Source of the DNA: Helianthus annuus | Taxonomy: Eukaryota; Streptophyta; Magnoliopsida; Asterales; Asteraceae | Length of the DNA: 64,000 nt | Assembly (NCBI RefSeq): GCF_002127325.2 | Contig: NC_035448.2 | Location: 4,707,220 to 4,771,219 of the forward strand | Direction of reading: 5' to 3' | Part shown: positions 45,431 through 55,518 of the stretch, one piece after another | Position numbering within the stretch: position 1 is the first letter of the stretch | Layout of the letters: every line of letters starts with the position of its first letter | The notes under the pieces: model-generated | What the model was told of the DNA's origin: nothing | Databases searched by the model: none | What the model saw: only the letters and a program-made list of their open reading frames with translations | Made by a program: the position numbers and the translations under genes

Positions 45431-48400
45431 ATAAACTTTGTTTTACTGGTATAAATTCAATACCCAAATCTTTAAGCTTTTGGTTTGAGAATTTGTATGG
45501 CTTTGCTCGTGGTTTTGTCTCATCTTTACACCTATAATTCACCATCACCCGTTTTAGCATCCATGATAATAATAACTTTAAAAACAAGCTAGCCATATAA
45601 ATCAAATAAATCCTTATTTATTTCTTCTTATACACATTTAATTTAAAAAAAAAAATGATTGTTATTAATATGGGCCCATCTGAAAAGGAAGTCATTTTGG
45701 ACTTCTAGTGTCCACTAATGAGTCATAGTTGGTGGGTGGGTCCAGTCACTTAGGGATGTTGGGTTTGGTTATGTGGGCCATAAAGTATTGTAAGCCATTG
45801 ATTTAACCTTGTATTTTTTTTTTTTTTTTTTGAACGGCCAACAAACTCAATCCCGAGCACTCTCGGGGCACCCACTGGACAAACGGAGTACTCCGAGAGT
45901 AACCCGAGTCCACCACCAATTCCGGGAAAACCCGGTAACCCACCCGCCCGTAGGCACGACGGTGAAATTACCGGTAAAACCCGATTGGCTCAAGGATCCA
46001 ACCCAGGTTTCCCTGGGTCTCCTATCATTGCCCACCAATGCCTCACTCTGCACCAAGTGGGAGTCGAACTTGCATCTCTCAAGAGAAATGCAAGCCCTCC
46101 ACCACTTGATCTAGAGATCATTGGCGATTTTAACCTTGTATTTGGTTCACCAACTTTAAACTCAATTATATTTTAATAAATGGTGATTGTATTTAAAAAA
46201 TGGAAGAGGTGTAATTACTTGGTGGGAATTGGGTATTCCGGAAAATATTTAACCAGAATCTCGACCACTTCTCCGCGATGAAGCACACTCTCAGCACAGA
46301 GATATCGACCAGAAGCTGAAGGAGTCTCAAAGAGTAAAATGTGTGCCAATGCCACATCTCGTACATCAACGTACGCTTGGACCGAATTAGCGTAGGTTTT
46401 TGCTGATCCTGTTAGATACTTTAAGATATGAATAATGCTCGCATTAACCGTTGGTTGCAAAAGTGGTCCCATTACCAACACTGGGTTCACTACAACCAGG
46501 TCAACGCCTCTTGCCTTTGCCTCGTCCCATGCAGCCTGTTCCGCTACTGCTTTTCCATAGCAATACCAGTTCTGTGATACCCATAACAAGACACAAGTTA
46601 ATATAATTAGTTATATAAATTTGCATACCTAAATATTTATATAATGTTTTGAGACATGTATATGCACTAAATTTAATTATGTTCATTTTCAATTATAATA
46701 TGAGTTATTATTAAAAAATGTGTTGCATAGTACTTTAAAAATGGTTTTCAAACATGCTCCAAGATAAGAACAAAGCCAAATGAATAAAAAATTATTGTAA
46801 AAGAATAATGTCATGATTTGATGCCAAGAATGGTCATTGTCTTACCAACCGGTACTCCATATTCCCATGTTTTGTTTCTATAGATAATATATGCATGTTT
46901 AGACCATTATATCATCTTTTATAAACGTTATCATAAAGATATATTATTATCATGGTTGCAAAAGTCGCTAGACGCTCCCTAGTCGGATTCGGGAGTACTC
47001 GGGAAGTACTCGTCTTAGGCGGAGAGTACTCGGGGAGTAATTGGCCTGGGAGAACAGTACTCGTGCCTCGGTAGCCTACCTTGTAGCGAGTACTCGGGGA
47101 GTACTCGGAGCCTAGGCGGGACTTTTACAACCATGATTATTATTATTATTGCATGACCCACATCAAAAATCAATTAAATATATATTTTTTAGGTATACGT
47201 ATAATGTATCCGGGTGTATTCATTACACAACCAATTTTAAATAAAGAAGCGGAGAGTCATGTAATAATGTAATAACTAGTCAATAGCCCCCGCGTTGCGG
47301 GATGTGGTGTAAAATAATTGCAGAGAGGCACCGTAAAACAATTGTAAATAGCAATAGAATGACGATCAAAATAATATAAAAATAAGAATTATAACACTAA
47401 GTGACTCACGTAACGTGACACATAGACGAAGTAGAATTTATACGACACATATTAGAAAATCGAGGCGATAAAAAAACCTGACGGATCAAATGTGACCACT
47501 AAACACCGTACTAAGTAGCCACCGATTGACGATAATATCCGAGAAAAAACTTAAAGAAAAACTAATAAAAAAACTTAACTCCTTTTAAATTTTGTGAAAA
47601 AGTTATAAAAATCTAAAGTTTTATAATAAAAAACATTGAAGTTCACAAAAAAAAAACCCATAAAAGACAAAATAGACACTATTCCTCATACATGTTATGG
47701 ATTAATACATATATATGAATTTGTATTTATTGTTTTAAACGTATAGTGGAAGAGCAAAAGAAAGACATGAGGTTTTGATAGTTTCTTACAATTAAAGCGA
47801 TAGATATAAGTGTATATACAGTTCTGAAGATTGCTCAAATAGGGTTTGAATACTAGTTTGACCGTTGAATAATAAAAAATTAATTTAAAAAACAAAAAAA
47901 TATTCTAAAAAAAACAAGTCACCTCTGTGTAAACGCAAGGCAACAAGTCATAATAAAGTTTAGAGTTAAATGCCATTTTAGTCCCTGTGGTTTAGGTCAT
48001 TTTTCCAATTTAGTTCAAAGGTTTCATTTTTCCCACAAGTCATAATAAACTTCATCCATTTTTTATGTTAACGAGAAGGGCAATTTGGTCATTTTATATG
48101 TAATTCCGTTAACTGGAAGGGAAATTCGGCCATATAAAATGACCGAATTGCCCTTCTCGTTAACAAAAAAAATGGATGAAGTTAACCCAGTGAACTAAAA
48201 TGGCAACGGTGAAACCTTTTTAGACCCATAGGCGAAAAATAAAACCTTTGGACTAAACTGACAAAATAACCCAAATCACAAGGACTAAAAATGGAATTTA
48301 ACTCTAAAGTTTAAACACAATGTTTTGTCAAGATGGAAATCTAATAAATCTAATACTATAATGAATAACTAAAACATGCTGACATTATGGAGTAATGAAC

Positions 48401-48434
48401 AAGTCATACCAAACATTTTGTTAATTGTTATACA

Positions 48435-48477
<43 letters not shown>

Positions 48478-49468
48478 ATGTCACATTCGCCCAAAAATTA
48501 AGTCTCCAGTTTAAGAAAACTGTTTCATTATTATTTTTTTTTTTGTTGGTTCAATAATGACCAACTTCATGAGCCAAACATCTTTCTTTCATTTATTAAT
48601 GTCAATTTATTAATGTCAAGTTACATCAAAACAGAAGATAGACGGGCAACAAAATTCAGAATATGTATCAATTGAGAATACAAACATACCTTAGTGTTCT
48701 TACAGAACTCAAGATCACTCCAGCAACTCTCATCAACAACATCATCAGGACTCCGGTTCGGGTCCATGTAAACCGCTCCTATCGATGAAGTAAAAACCAC
48801 TCGTCGAACTTCAGCTTCAGCCGCGGCTACAATAACATTTCTTGTTCCTATGACCGCGGGTTCGACCATTTGTTCCTAAAATATTATGAACACATGGTTA
48901 ATGACTCACATAGATGAGACTCTAATTGTTATTATTTGTTACAAGTGAAATTGGAAACATACAGGATCATCAGTGACAGGAGAAGCAGTGTGGAATACAC
49001 CATCACAACCGTTTATGGCTTCGCGCAAGCTTTCGAAATCCAGAAGATCGGCTTTGTATAGAGTTAATCGCTCTTTCGCTCCTTCGAGCTCTCGAAGATG
49101 ATTGTTTTTCTGATCGTCTAAAATTAATAAACATGAAAGACGAGTCAGCGGTTTAAAATTAAAAAAAAAAGGAAAAACGGGTATTGCTATACCGCTAAAC
49201 TGCTAAACGTACCCCTCTTGCACTAAATATGGGAAAGCGTGACCATTAAAAAATAATATCCCTATACATAGGGGTACGTTTAGTAGAACTTTTAAAAAAT
49301 AAACTGAAACTGGAAAGTAGTTAGAAATGGTTGGGAATTGTAACAACCTGGATTTCTAACGGTTCCTCGGACAATATAGCCTTTCTCGAGGAGCAATTTG
49401 ACCATCCATGAGGCGATGAACCCGCCGGCGCCGGTGACGCAAATGACTTGGTTGGAGGATGGAGACAT
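45345..49468 (-). CDS. CCR: Cinnamoyl-CoA reductase (CCR), 333 aa, five exons
   Basis: Reduces hydroxycinnamoyl-CoA thioesters to aldehydes with NADPH, the first committed step to monolignols; cytosolic. Exons: 49468-49348, 49117-48963, 48875-48690, 46571-46219, 45531-45345 (121, 155, 186, 353, 187 nt), all GT-AG, total 1002 nt including TAG. Start [20 protein letters not shown] contains the N-terminal Rossmann glycine motif (residues 11-17). Catalytic Ser123 (in FTSSIG), Tyr157 and Lys161 lie in order, and NWYCYGK (155-161) is the CCR signature. The end [11 protein letters not shown]...[11 protein letters not shown] is the usual C terminus. Length is normal for CCR. Exon 4 ends ACCAA|GTAATT; reading through would stop at once. 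Introns hold a SINE, a MITE, a Helitron fragment and a MULE MITE. A CCR-like reductase with other substrates is the alternative. Confidence 0.93.
45817..46128 (-). mobile_element. tRNA-derived SINE in CCR intron 4, 15-bp TSD
   Basis: Flanked by exact TTTAACCTTGTATTT at 45802-45816 and 46129-46143. The plus-strand T run at about 45817-45831 is the poly(A) tail of a minus-strand copy. At the head (high-coordinate end) the minus strand has an A-box-like AGATCAAGTGGTGGAG and B-box-like AAGTTCGACTCCCAC. Orientation is the same as the CCR gene. Confidence 0.85.
46951..47135. mobile_element. MITE, 185 bp, in CCR intron 3, 8-bp TSD
   Basis: Inverted ends CATGGTTGCAAAAGTC / GACTTTTACAACCATG, flanked by ATTATTAT (46943-46950, 47136-47143). 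The interior is a run of GGGAGTACTCG motifs. The right flank is a longer ATT repeat, so the duplication evidence is weaker than for others. Confidence 0.7.
47276..47650 (-). mobile_element. Helitron-like 3' end in CCR intron 3
   Basis: Minus strand: CCCGCAACGCGGG hairpin, short spacer, CTAG (47279-47276), then T. Related to 42214 and 54270-55138. No 5' end recognised; the upper limit given is a guess from composition. Confidence 0.5.
47963..48304. mobile_element. MULE-type MITE, 342 bp, in CCR intron 3, 9-bp TSD
   Basis: Essentially the whole element is an inverted repeat (arms about 160 bp: GAGTTAAATGCCATTTTAGTCC... and complement) meeting near 48135. Flanked by exact TAAAGTTTA at 47954-47962 and 48305-48313. 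Confidence 0.88.
48438..48476. repeat. Poly(A) run of about 39 nt in CCR intron 3
   Basis: Homopolymer after TACATAT. It could mark a retroposed sequence, but no body with a target duplication is evident. Confidence 0.8.
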
Positions 49469-49542
49469 GTTTGTGGTTTGTGACTTGTGAGAGTTGGTTG
49501 AGGGGTTGTTGTAGTTGTTGAGGTTTGAAGAGAGGAATGTGA

Positions 49543-49553
49543 CTATTTATAAA
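49543..49553 (-). promoter_or_regulatory. Probable TATA box of the CCR gene
   Basis: Minus strand ATTTATAAATAG, about 80 nt upstream of the CCR start codon; the region between is a plausible short leader. Inferred from position and consensus only. Confidence 0.6.
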
Positions 49554-49568
49554 TGGAGATTTCACCAA

Positions 49569-50536
49569 CTCCTGCTTTCGCCTACCTTTTAGTGCTAAGT
49601 CAACAATTCTAGTATATTCTTTTGAGACAAATATGATAATTAAAAAATTAGATATTGTGTCCTTATGTGGATTACCTATATTGGGAATCTTGGGTTAGAA
49701 TCACCCAAAGGTTGAAATGTTTAAGGTGTAGATTCTGATAATAGACCTTAAACATTTCGTATATTAGGTGATCCATACGCTATATTCACAAATAATATGC
49801 GATTCACATAGCGCGTGTCTTTTAATTGTTGCCACCACTTATTGATGTCGTTGGTTGCCGCCATCATCCGTGCACCATTGCTACAATAAGCATCCCGACC
49901 ATACCACCACTACCATCACTTACCGGATGTTGCCACCGCCATGCCATCGATGTCTGACACCTACATGTGGTGGTGTAGGCGTCAGTGATGGCCGTGGCGG
50001 TGGTTGTGGTTGGGGTGGTTGATGCGACTGTTGGTGGTCAGAAATACAAAGTTCCGTAGTGGAATTCCTTCACAATTTGGAAGTAATGTAGAATTTTTGG
50101 ACATGAAGGAATTTTAGTTAACGATTTCTAATTCCGTTTTGTTGTTAACCAAACACGTTAAGAATGAAATTCATATTTAAATTCCATCTAATTTTGTGAA
50201 ATAAACACGTTAACAATTGAAATTCAGATTTCATTTTCATTGAATTCCACTTACTAAACGCACTAGAGTCTAAAACAACCAATAGCAAATCCCAAATCGA
50301 GCTACAGCTAAGAATATACATGTTTTATAAATTGGAATAAAATATGCACCAAATCCATCGTGCTAGTGCGATTAAGGGCCACCCTTTCACGCCCCGTCCC
50401 ACTCCTCCCGTTTTTGTTGAACCATGCTACTATTTTGAGGCATACTGACGTGGCGCCCACATGTCGCACAACGCCCTCTTTTCAAGCCCCCAAAATCAAA
50501 GATCCAAAACAGTAAAATACGTATTGCACTCAAAAC
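49569..50536. other. CCR upstream region, no gene
   Basis: 49850-50040 contains opposed CCACCAC- and GGTGGTGG-rich tracts (a weak inverted repeat). 50040-50250 has GGAATTCC and AAATTCCATT motifs suggestive of an old MITE, without clear ends. Confidence 0.35.
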
Positions 50537-50775
50537 TAGGGATGAGCATTTGGTACCGGGTACCAGTATAGAACCGGTATCGAACCGTACCGGGTATATT
50601 CGGTACCGATACCGGTTCCCATTTTCTTCGTTTTTCGGTACCGGTATTTACGGGTAAAACACCGGTAAATACCGGTACCGAACCGGTGTATTCGGTACCA
50701 GTACCGGTACCACTTTTCCCCATTTTTCGGTACCGGCACCGGTTCAATACCGAACGTATATCGTGCTCATCCCTA
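50537..50775. mobile_element. hAT-like non-autonomous element, 239 bp
   Basis: Ends TAGGGATGAGCA and TGCTCATCCCTA are inverted. Flanks CTCAAAAC (50529-50536) and CTCAAAAT (50776-50783) match 7 of 8. The interior is almost wholly GGTACCGGTA-type motifs. ORFs across it are motif artefacts. The incomplete element at 63880-64000 uses the same GGTACCG motif. Confidence 0.8.
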
Positions 50776-50783
50776 CTCAAAAT

Positions 50784-51369
50784 CACATAATTTCAACAAT
50801 TGAGGCTCATAGATTCAATCTCTTAAAACACACGTAAACCACCATTTCTAGCAAAAACCATAGAGTTTCCTATACTCTCGTATTTATGGGAAACAAATAC
50901 ATAGCTAAAGATAAAATAAATCTAATAGTATTCACATCCACAGCCCTCCTCTATAATTTAACTAAAAATCATATTTTTCTTAAACTTTTGTTTATTTTCT
51001 AAAAACTCTCCACATCTCATTCTACATATTTATTTCTATTTTACTGGATCACAAACACTTATTTTATTATTATTTTTTCTCAATTTTATACACTCACAAC
51101 ATTTAGTTTAGAGATAAATAGTAACATATCAAATATAGAGATTAAATTTACTCTCAACTATATATTTTTTAGATCAAGAGTAAAATAGAGAACCTGATGT
51201 AGATGTTAAATGAAATAAAACTCTATTTTTCCTCTGTAATTTTGAGATGGAGAGTGAAATGAAGATGCTATTGTGAATGCTTCCGAACCGAGTACAAGAA
51301 ATTTAAAGCGCAAAACGAAAACTTGTCAATTAAGAAACTTTATACTTTGATAAGCAAGGCCCGGATAAT
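50784..51369. other. AT-rich intergenic DNA, nothing recognised
   Basis: No open frame, RNA gene or terminal repeat I can support. Confidence 0.4.
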
Positions 51370-51371
51370 CA

Positions 51372-51958
51372 CATATGCCTGTAAACGAACAAAACTTTTA
51401 TGAACCATTTAGTGGGCAGTTCGTTTATGTCCGTTAAAATATGAACCCGATTTGGTGTTCATTTATTCAAATGGGTGAACATGAACACAATTTAGTGTTC
51501 ATTTATTTAAACGGACGAACATGAACACATGTCCCATACTCCCATTCGTGAATGTTTGTTCATGTTCATCATTTACGTCCGTTTGTTTTCATTCATTGAT
51601 GTTTGTTCGTTTACGATGTTAATATGTTTATGATTTTCATTCATTGATGTTTGTTCGTTTACGGTGTTAATATGTTCATGAAAATTACTTATTACTAATA
51701 TCATTTTAAAATTAGTTTGATTTTCATATCAAAACCGTTGAAACATTTGGAAGCAGAAATGCTAGAATTTTTTTTTTTTTTTTAATTCGGATGTGCACTT
51801 TTAATTTTAATTGGTGTTTGGTTATGTGTATGTGTTTACATTCATTTGTGCCCGTTCATTTATGTTTGTGAATTGTCTGTTTATAATATTATTGAGTGAA
51901 TGTAAACGAATACGAACATGTTTAAGTATTCATGCTCATTCAATTCGTTTCCAACCCT
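51372..51958. mobile_element. Probable hAT-like element built of GTTCGTTTA / GAACATGAACA motifs
   Basis: Left TATGCCTGTAAACGAAC and the complement of the right end (TATAGGGTTGGAAACGAA) are loosely inverted. The interior alternates AAATGAACAC and GTTCATTT-type motifs. No target duplication found, so boundaries are approximate. Confidence 0.45.
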
Positions 51959-52883
51959 ATAATCATATGATGTAGGGCATAAACAATCATGTGACGTAGG
52001 GCTGGATAACAAGTAGCCATGATATGAAATTTGCCTTAATTTTATTTTCGGGTGTATTAAATTTCAACTTTTCTGATTTAAAAACATTTTTCCAATAAAA
52101 ATTGTATATAGAAGAGTGGATGCTTAGATCATGTTTCCAGGCGAGTTCATATACTTAATGGCTTTCACAAACACCCTTCACCCACCATTCAATATTTTAT
52201 GTGGTCCTTATTAAATTAAAACATGACGTGTTTTTATGGTTGAAAATGATCTTTAAACATAAACTTTAATCTGGTTACAAACCTATCCTCTTAGTCTTAA
52301 TTAGTTGAAGTGTTAAAAACATACATTTATTTCTCAATAGGGTGGGACCTAGCATATAGGAAGCGGCGACCCATAGCGTTGTATATGTAACGTGTATTAC
52401 GGTTTTTTATCACGTGTACAAAAAAAAATCAATCTTTACATGTTGCATTTTTGTTTGGGATTGAGTTTGAAAATGAGTTAAAAAAATGTTAGACATTAAT
52501 AAAAGTGCTTTTAATTTTGGTTTTTTGAAAATAAGTAAAAAGTTGTTTTTTAAAAGCCACAAAAACATGGCTTTTTAAATAGGTTTTTGGCTTTTTGAAC
52601 ATAAAATTACCAATCTAACGTTACTCTTTAAAATAGCAACTAAACATGAAAATTTACCGCATCCTTTTTGATCATTCTACTTTTCCTACAACAAAAGTTA
52701 ATCCAATCAATTTTTTAAAAACTTCTTTTAGAAAAGTTATTAGTCTATAAGCACTTTTGACAAAAAAACACTTTTGAAGTTAAATAAGCAATCCCAAAAA
52801 CAAAGTGATGAGCGAAAAACTAAGTATTCAATTTGATTATCTACTTCAGTAATTTAGGTATTCTTTCTAAATTATTATTAAAC

Positions 52884-53201
52884 GAGTTAATTACATAGTT
52901 AGTCCCTGTTGTTTACACAAAATAACATACTTAGGTACTTATAGTTTAAAATCACCTTCTAGGGTATTAACTTTTCATTTTGTAATGTTTGGAGGTATTA
53001 ACTTCTAGGATATTAACATATTTAGTCCCTATGGTTTGCACAAATAACATACTTAGGTACTAATAGTTTAACAAACAATTAACATTGCTACCTCCAGACG
53101 TTACAAAATGAAACTTAATACCCTAGAATGTGATTTTAAATTATTAGTACATAAGTATGTTACTTTGTGTAAACCACAGTGACCAACTATGTAATTAACT
53201 C
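52884..53201. mobile_element. MULE-type MITE, 318 bp, 9-bp TSD
   Basis: Arms beginning GAGTTAATTACATAGTT...GTCCCTGTTGTTTACAC are inverted over most of the element. Exact TTATTAAAC flanks at 52875-52883 and 53202-53210. Same terminus style (GAGTTAA) as 47963-48304. Confidence 0.88.
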
Positions 53202-53308
53202 TTATTAAACACTTTATTACCTTTGTGTGTCACGACTACCTCAAAAACTTCATTGCATGTCTTAGTTTCACCGGTTACAATGACATTATATCATTATTTA
53301 TGTGAGTC

Positions 53309-53821
53309 TAGGGTTGTAAGTTGTAACCAAGTTGAACGGAGCCTTGTTTATGTCCGTTCGTTAGCATTGAACTTGTTCAAGAACACGTATCAAACGGAAA
53401 TTCTTGTTCGTATTTGTTCATTAAGAATTTGAACTTGTTCACGAACACAAACGAACATATACCACTTTAAAAAAATAAAAGTACAACATCCTCAATCCCA
53501 AACATTAGGCATAATTACCTTGTTAAGCACTTGATATAATAATTATAAACGTAACTATCGCAAAACAAAGGTACAAGTTAGACACAATAAGCATAAACAA
53601 TCAAAAAATAAGGTTTCAAAGATATAAGTTCCTAATAACTGAACATACACTAAACAAAACCAACGACCATGAGCAAATGTAATCGAACATATTACCAAAG
53701 TTCACGACTACAATTAATCGAACAAAATTTCGTGTTAATGTTCATTCATCTATTAAACAAACAAGCGTAACAAACTTCCCTTCAAACGCTTCATTGAACA
53801 TTCGGCTCACTAACAACCCTA
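53309..53821. mobile_element. Probable hAT-like element, TAGGGTTGT termini
   Basis: TAGGGTTGTAA at the left and TAACAACCCTA at the right, with GTTCGTT / TGAACTTGTTCA motifs inside near both ends and AT-rich centre. The 8-bp flanks do not match, so it may be rearranged. Confidence 0.55.
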
Positions 53822-54269
53822 TACATGACCTAGAACCAAACCAAAATGTGGACGTTGAGTTAAAAGATTTCCGAGCGTTGAAAAAGTCAACCTTGTGAAA
53901 AAAATTCAGGATTCTTCCTAGAACCTTTTAATTGGAAGTTAAAATAAAATATCTTTTAAATACACTAGTGAACACAATTGGAAGGTCAAACTAAAAAAGA
54001 TGATAAGATTGTATACCCTTTTAAAACAAAATTTAATAGAAAATTATGTTGGTTGTGGGGTCAATGGACAAATTATACCTATAAATTATAATGATTAAAA
54101 ACTATTTTCTCAATATAATAATTTTGATATCCGAAAGTTGTTAATATTTTATATTTATAATAATTTGTTGACATGTACAAGATAAAGAATAAGTCATTAA
54201 AAATTCAAAATAGATCTCAAAAGTCCTTGTATTTGCAATTTCTTGTAAGATTTACCAAACTCAAATATT

Positions 54270-55138
54270 TCTATACTAATAAACAAAAATCCTTTTTGGA
54301 CACGTGTCATTCTCTGGTAATTTTTCACTTTTATTTTTTATTTATCTCTTTTATTAAATAATCAGGGGCGCAGCTTAGGCTTAGTCCGAGGGGACGCCCG
54401 ACCCCCCAAACTTTTCGGCGCGTAGTGTTATGAATAGTACTTTCCTATAGAAAATTTTTAGGTATATACGTTTCCGCCCCCCCCCCCCCCCCGCGTGGTT
54501 TCGGAAAAATTGGGGGGGGGGGGGGGGGAAGCTTCGCCAATGTAAATAATAATAATAATATTAAACATCAATTTAACTAAATCTATTTATCTCTTTTGTT
54601 TTCATAATCTGAAATTGATTTCTTTTTTAATTCTAAAGTTTCAGTCTTTAACAATTTAAGTCTAAAGTTTCAATCTTTGGTATTTTAACCCCTTTGCTTA
54701 ATTTGATTTTTCACTTCTAATTCAAAAGTTTTCATCTTTTACAATTTAACCCCTTTGATTTTTTTTACTATCAACCCAAAGCTTTTCATCTTTCGCAATT
54801 TAATCTCAACACTTTTTTTTTACTTTCAACTTTAGTCTCTTATATACTTTTCATCTTTCATAAGTTATCCGTTTAACGTGTCGTTCTAAATTTCCGGGTT
54901 AACACGCCGCAACGTGCGCGTGGGGTTCAACGTTTTCATCTATTTTTTTCCTGTTTGACATGTCCGTCGCAGCGCGTCTATTTTTCTCGTTTGATAGGTC
55001 TGTCGCAACGTTGGATTAATTATTTTTTTCACGGTTTTACACATAGGCTCGTGGTCATGTGAGAAACATTTGCCTTTCATTTAACATGATATATAACTAA
55101 TGAATCCCCCGCCGCATTACGGCAGGTGGTAATTCTAG
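54270..55138 (+). mobile_element. Helitron-like element, 869 bp
   Basis: Starts TCTATACTAATAAACAAAAATCC...GGACACGTGTCATTCTC, closely similar to the Helitron starts at 39092/39255. Ends hairpin GCCGCATTACGGC, spacer, CTAG (55135-55138) before T. The base before the start is T rather than the expected A. Contains a second short repeat with opposed C and G homopolymers. Confidence 0.65.
54477..54528. repeat. Opposed homopolymers C16 and G17
   Basis: C run 54477-54492 and G run 54512-54528 are separated by 19 nt and could pair as a very GC-rich hairpin. Exact lengths are prone to sequencing error. Confidence 0.85.
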
Positions 55139-55518
55139 TAAATAACAATAATAAATCAATGGTGCTACTTATATCTCTACTAATAATTGACATGTATTTT
55201 ATCCCTATATGAGTTGCTACAATTGACCAAAATTTTGGTCAAATAAAGCCCATTTTTGGACACAAGGAAATCACACAAAAGTTCAAAAGATAATGGGAAC
55301 TACATATTATAATAATGCTTAAAAATTAGTTAAATACTCTACTTCAACATCTTAGCATCTTACATAAAATACCAAAATCTACACTAAATATTTGACCACT
55401 AAAGATTCAATTTTTGGGCCTTCATCTACAAGAACACCCAATCAAAATTCAAAAATAAGTAAACAATCTTTCATCTATCTCTTTCGCCGATTTTATATTT
55501 TATCCTCGGGTTCAAAAC
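55139..55518. other. 3' flank/untranslated region of the PDS5-like gene
   Basis: Lies directly after the stop on the minus-strand gene; 55210-55518 is the parent of the duplicate at 30610-30990. No separate gene. Confidence 0.6.
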
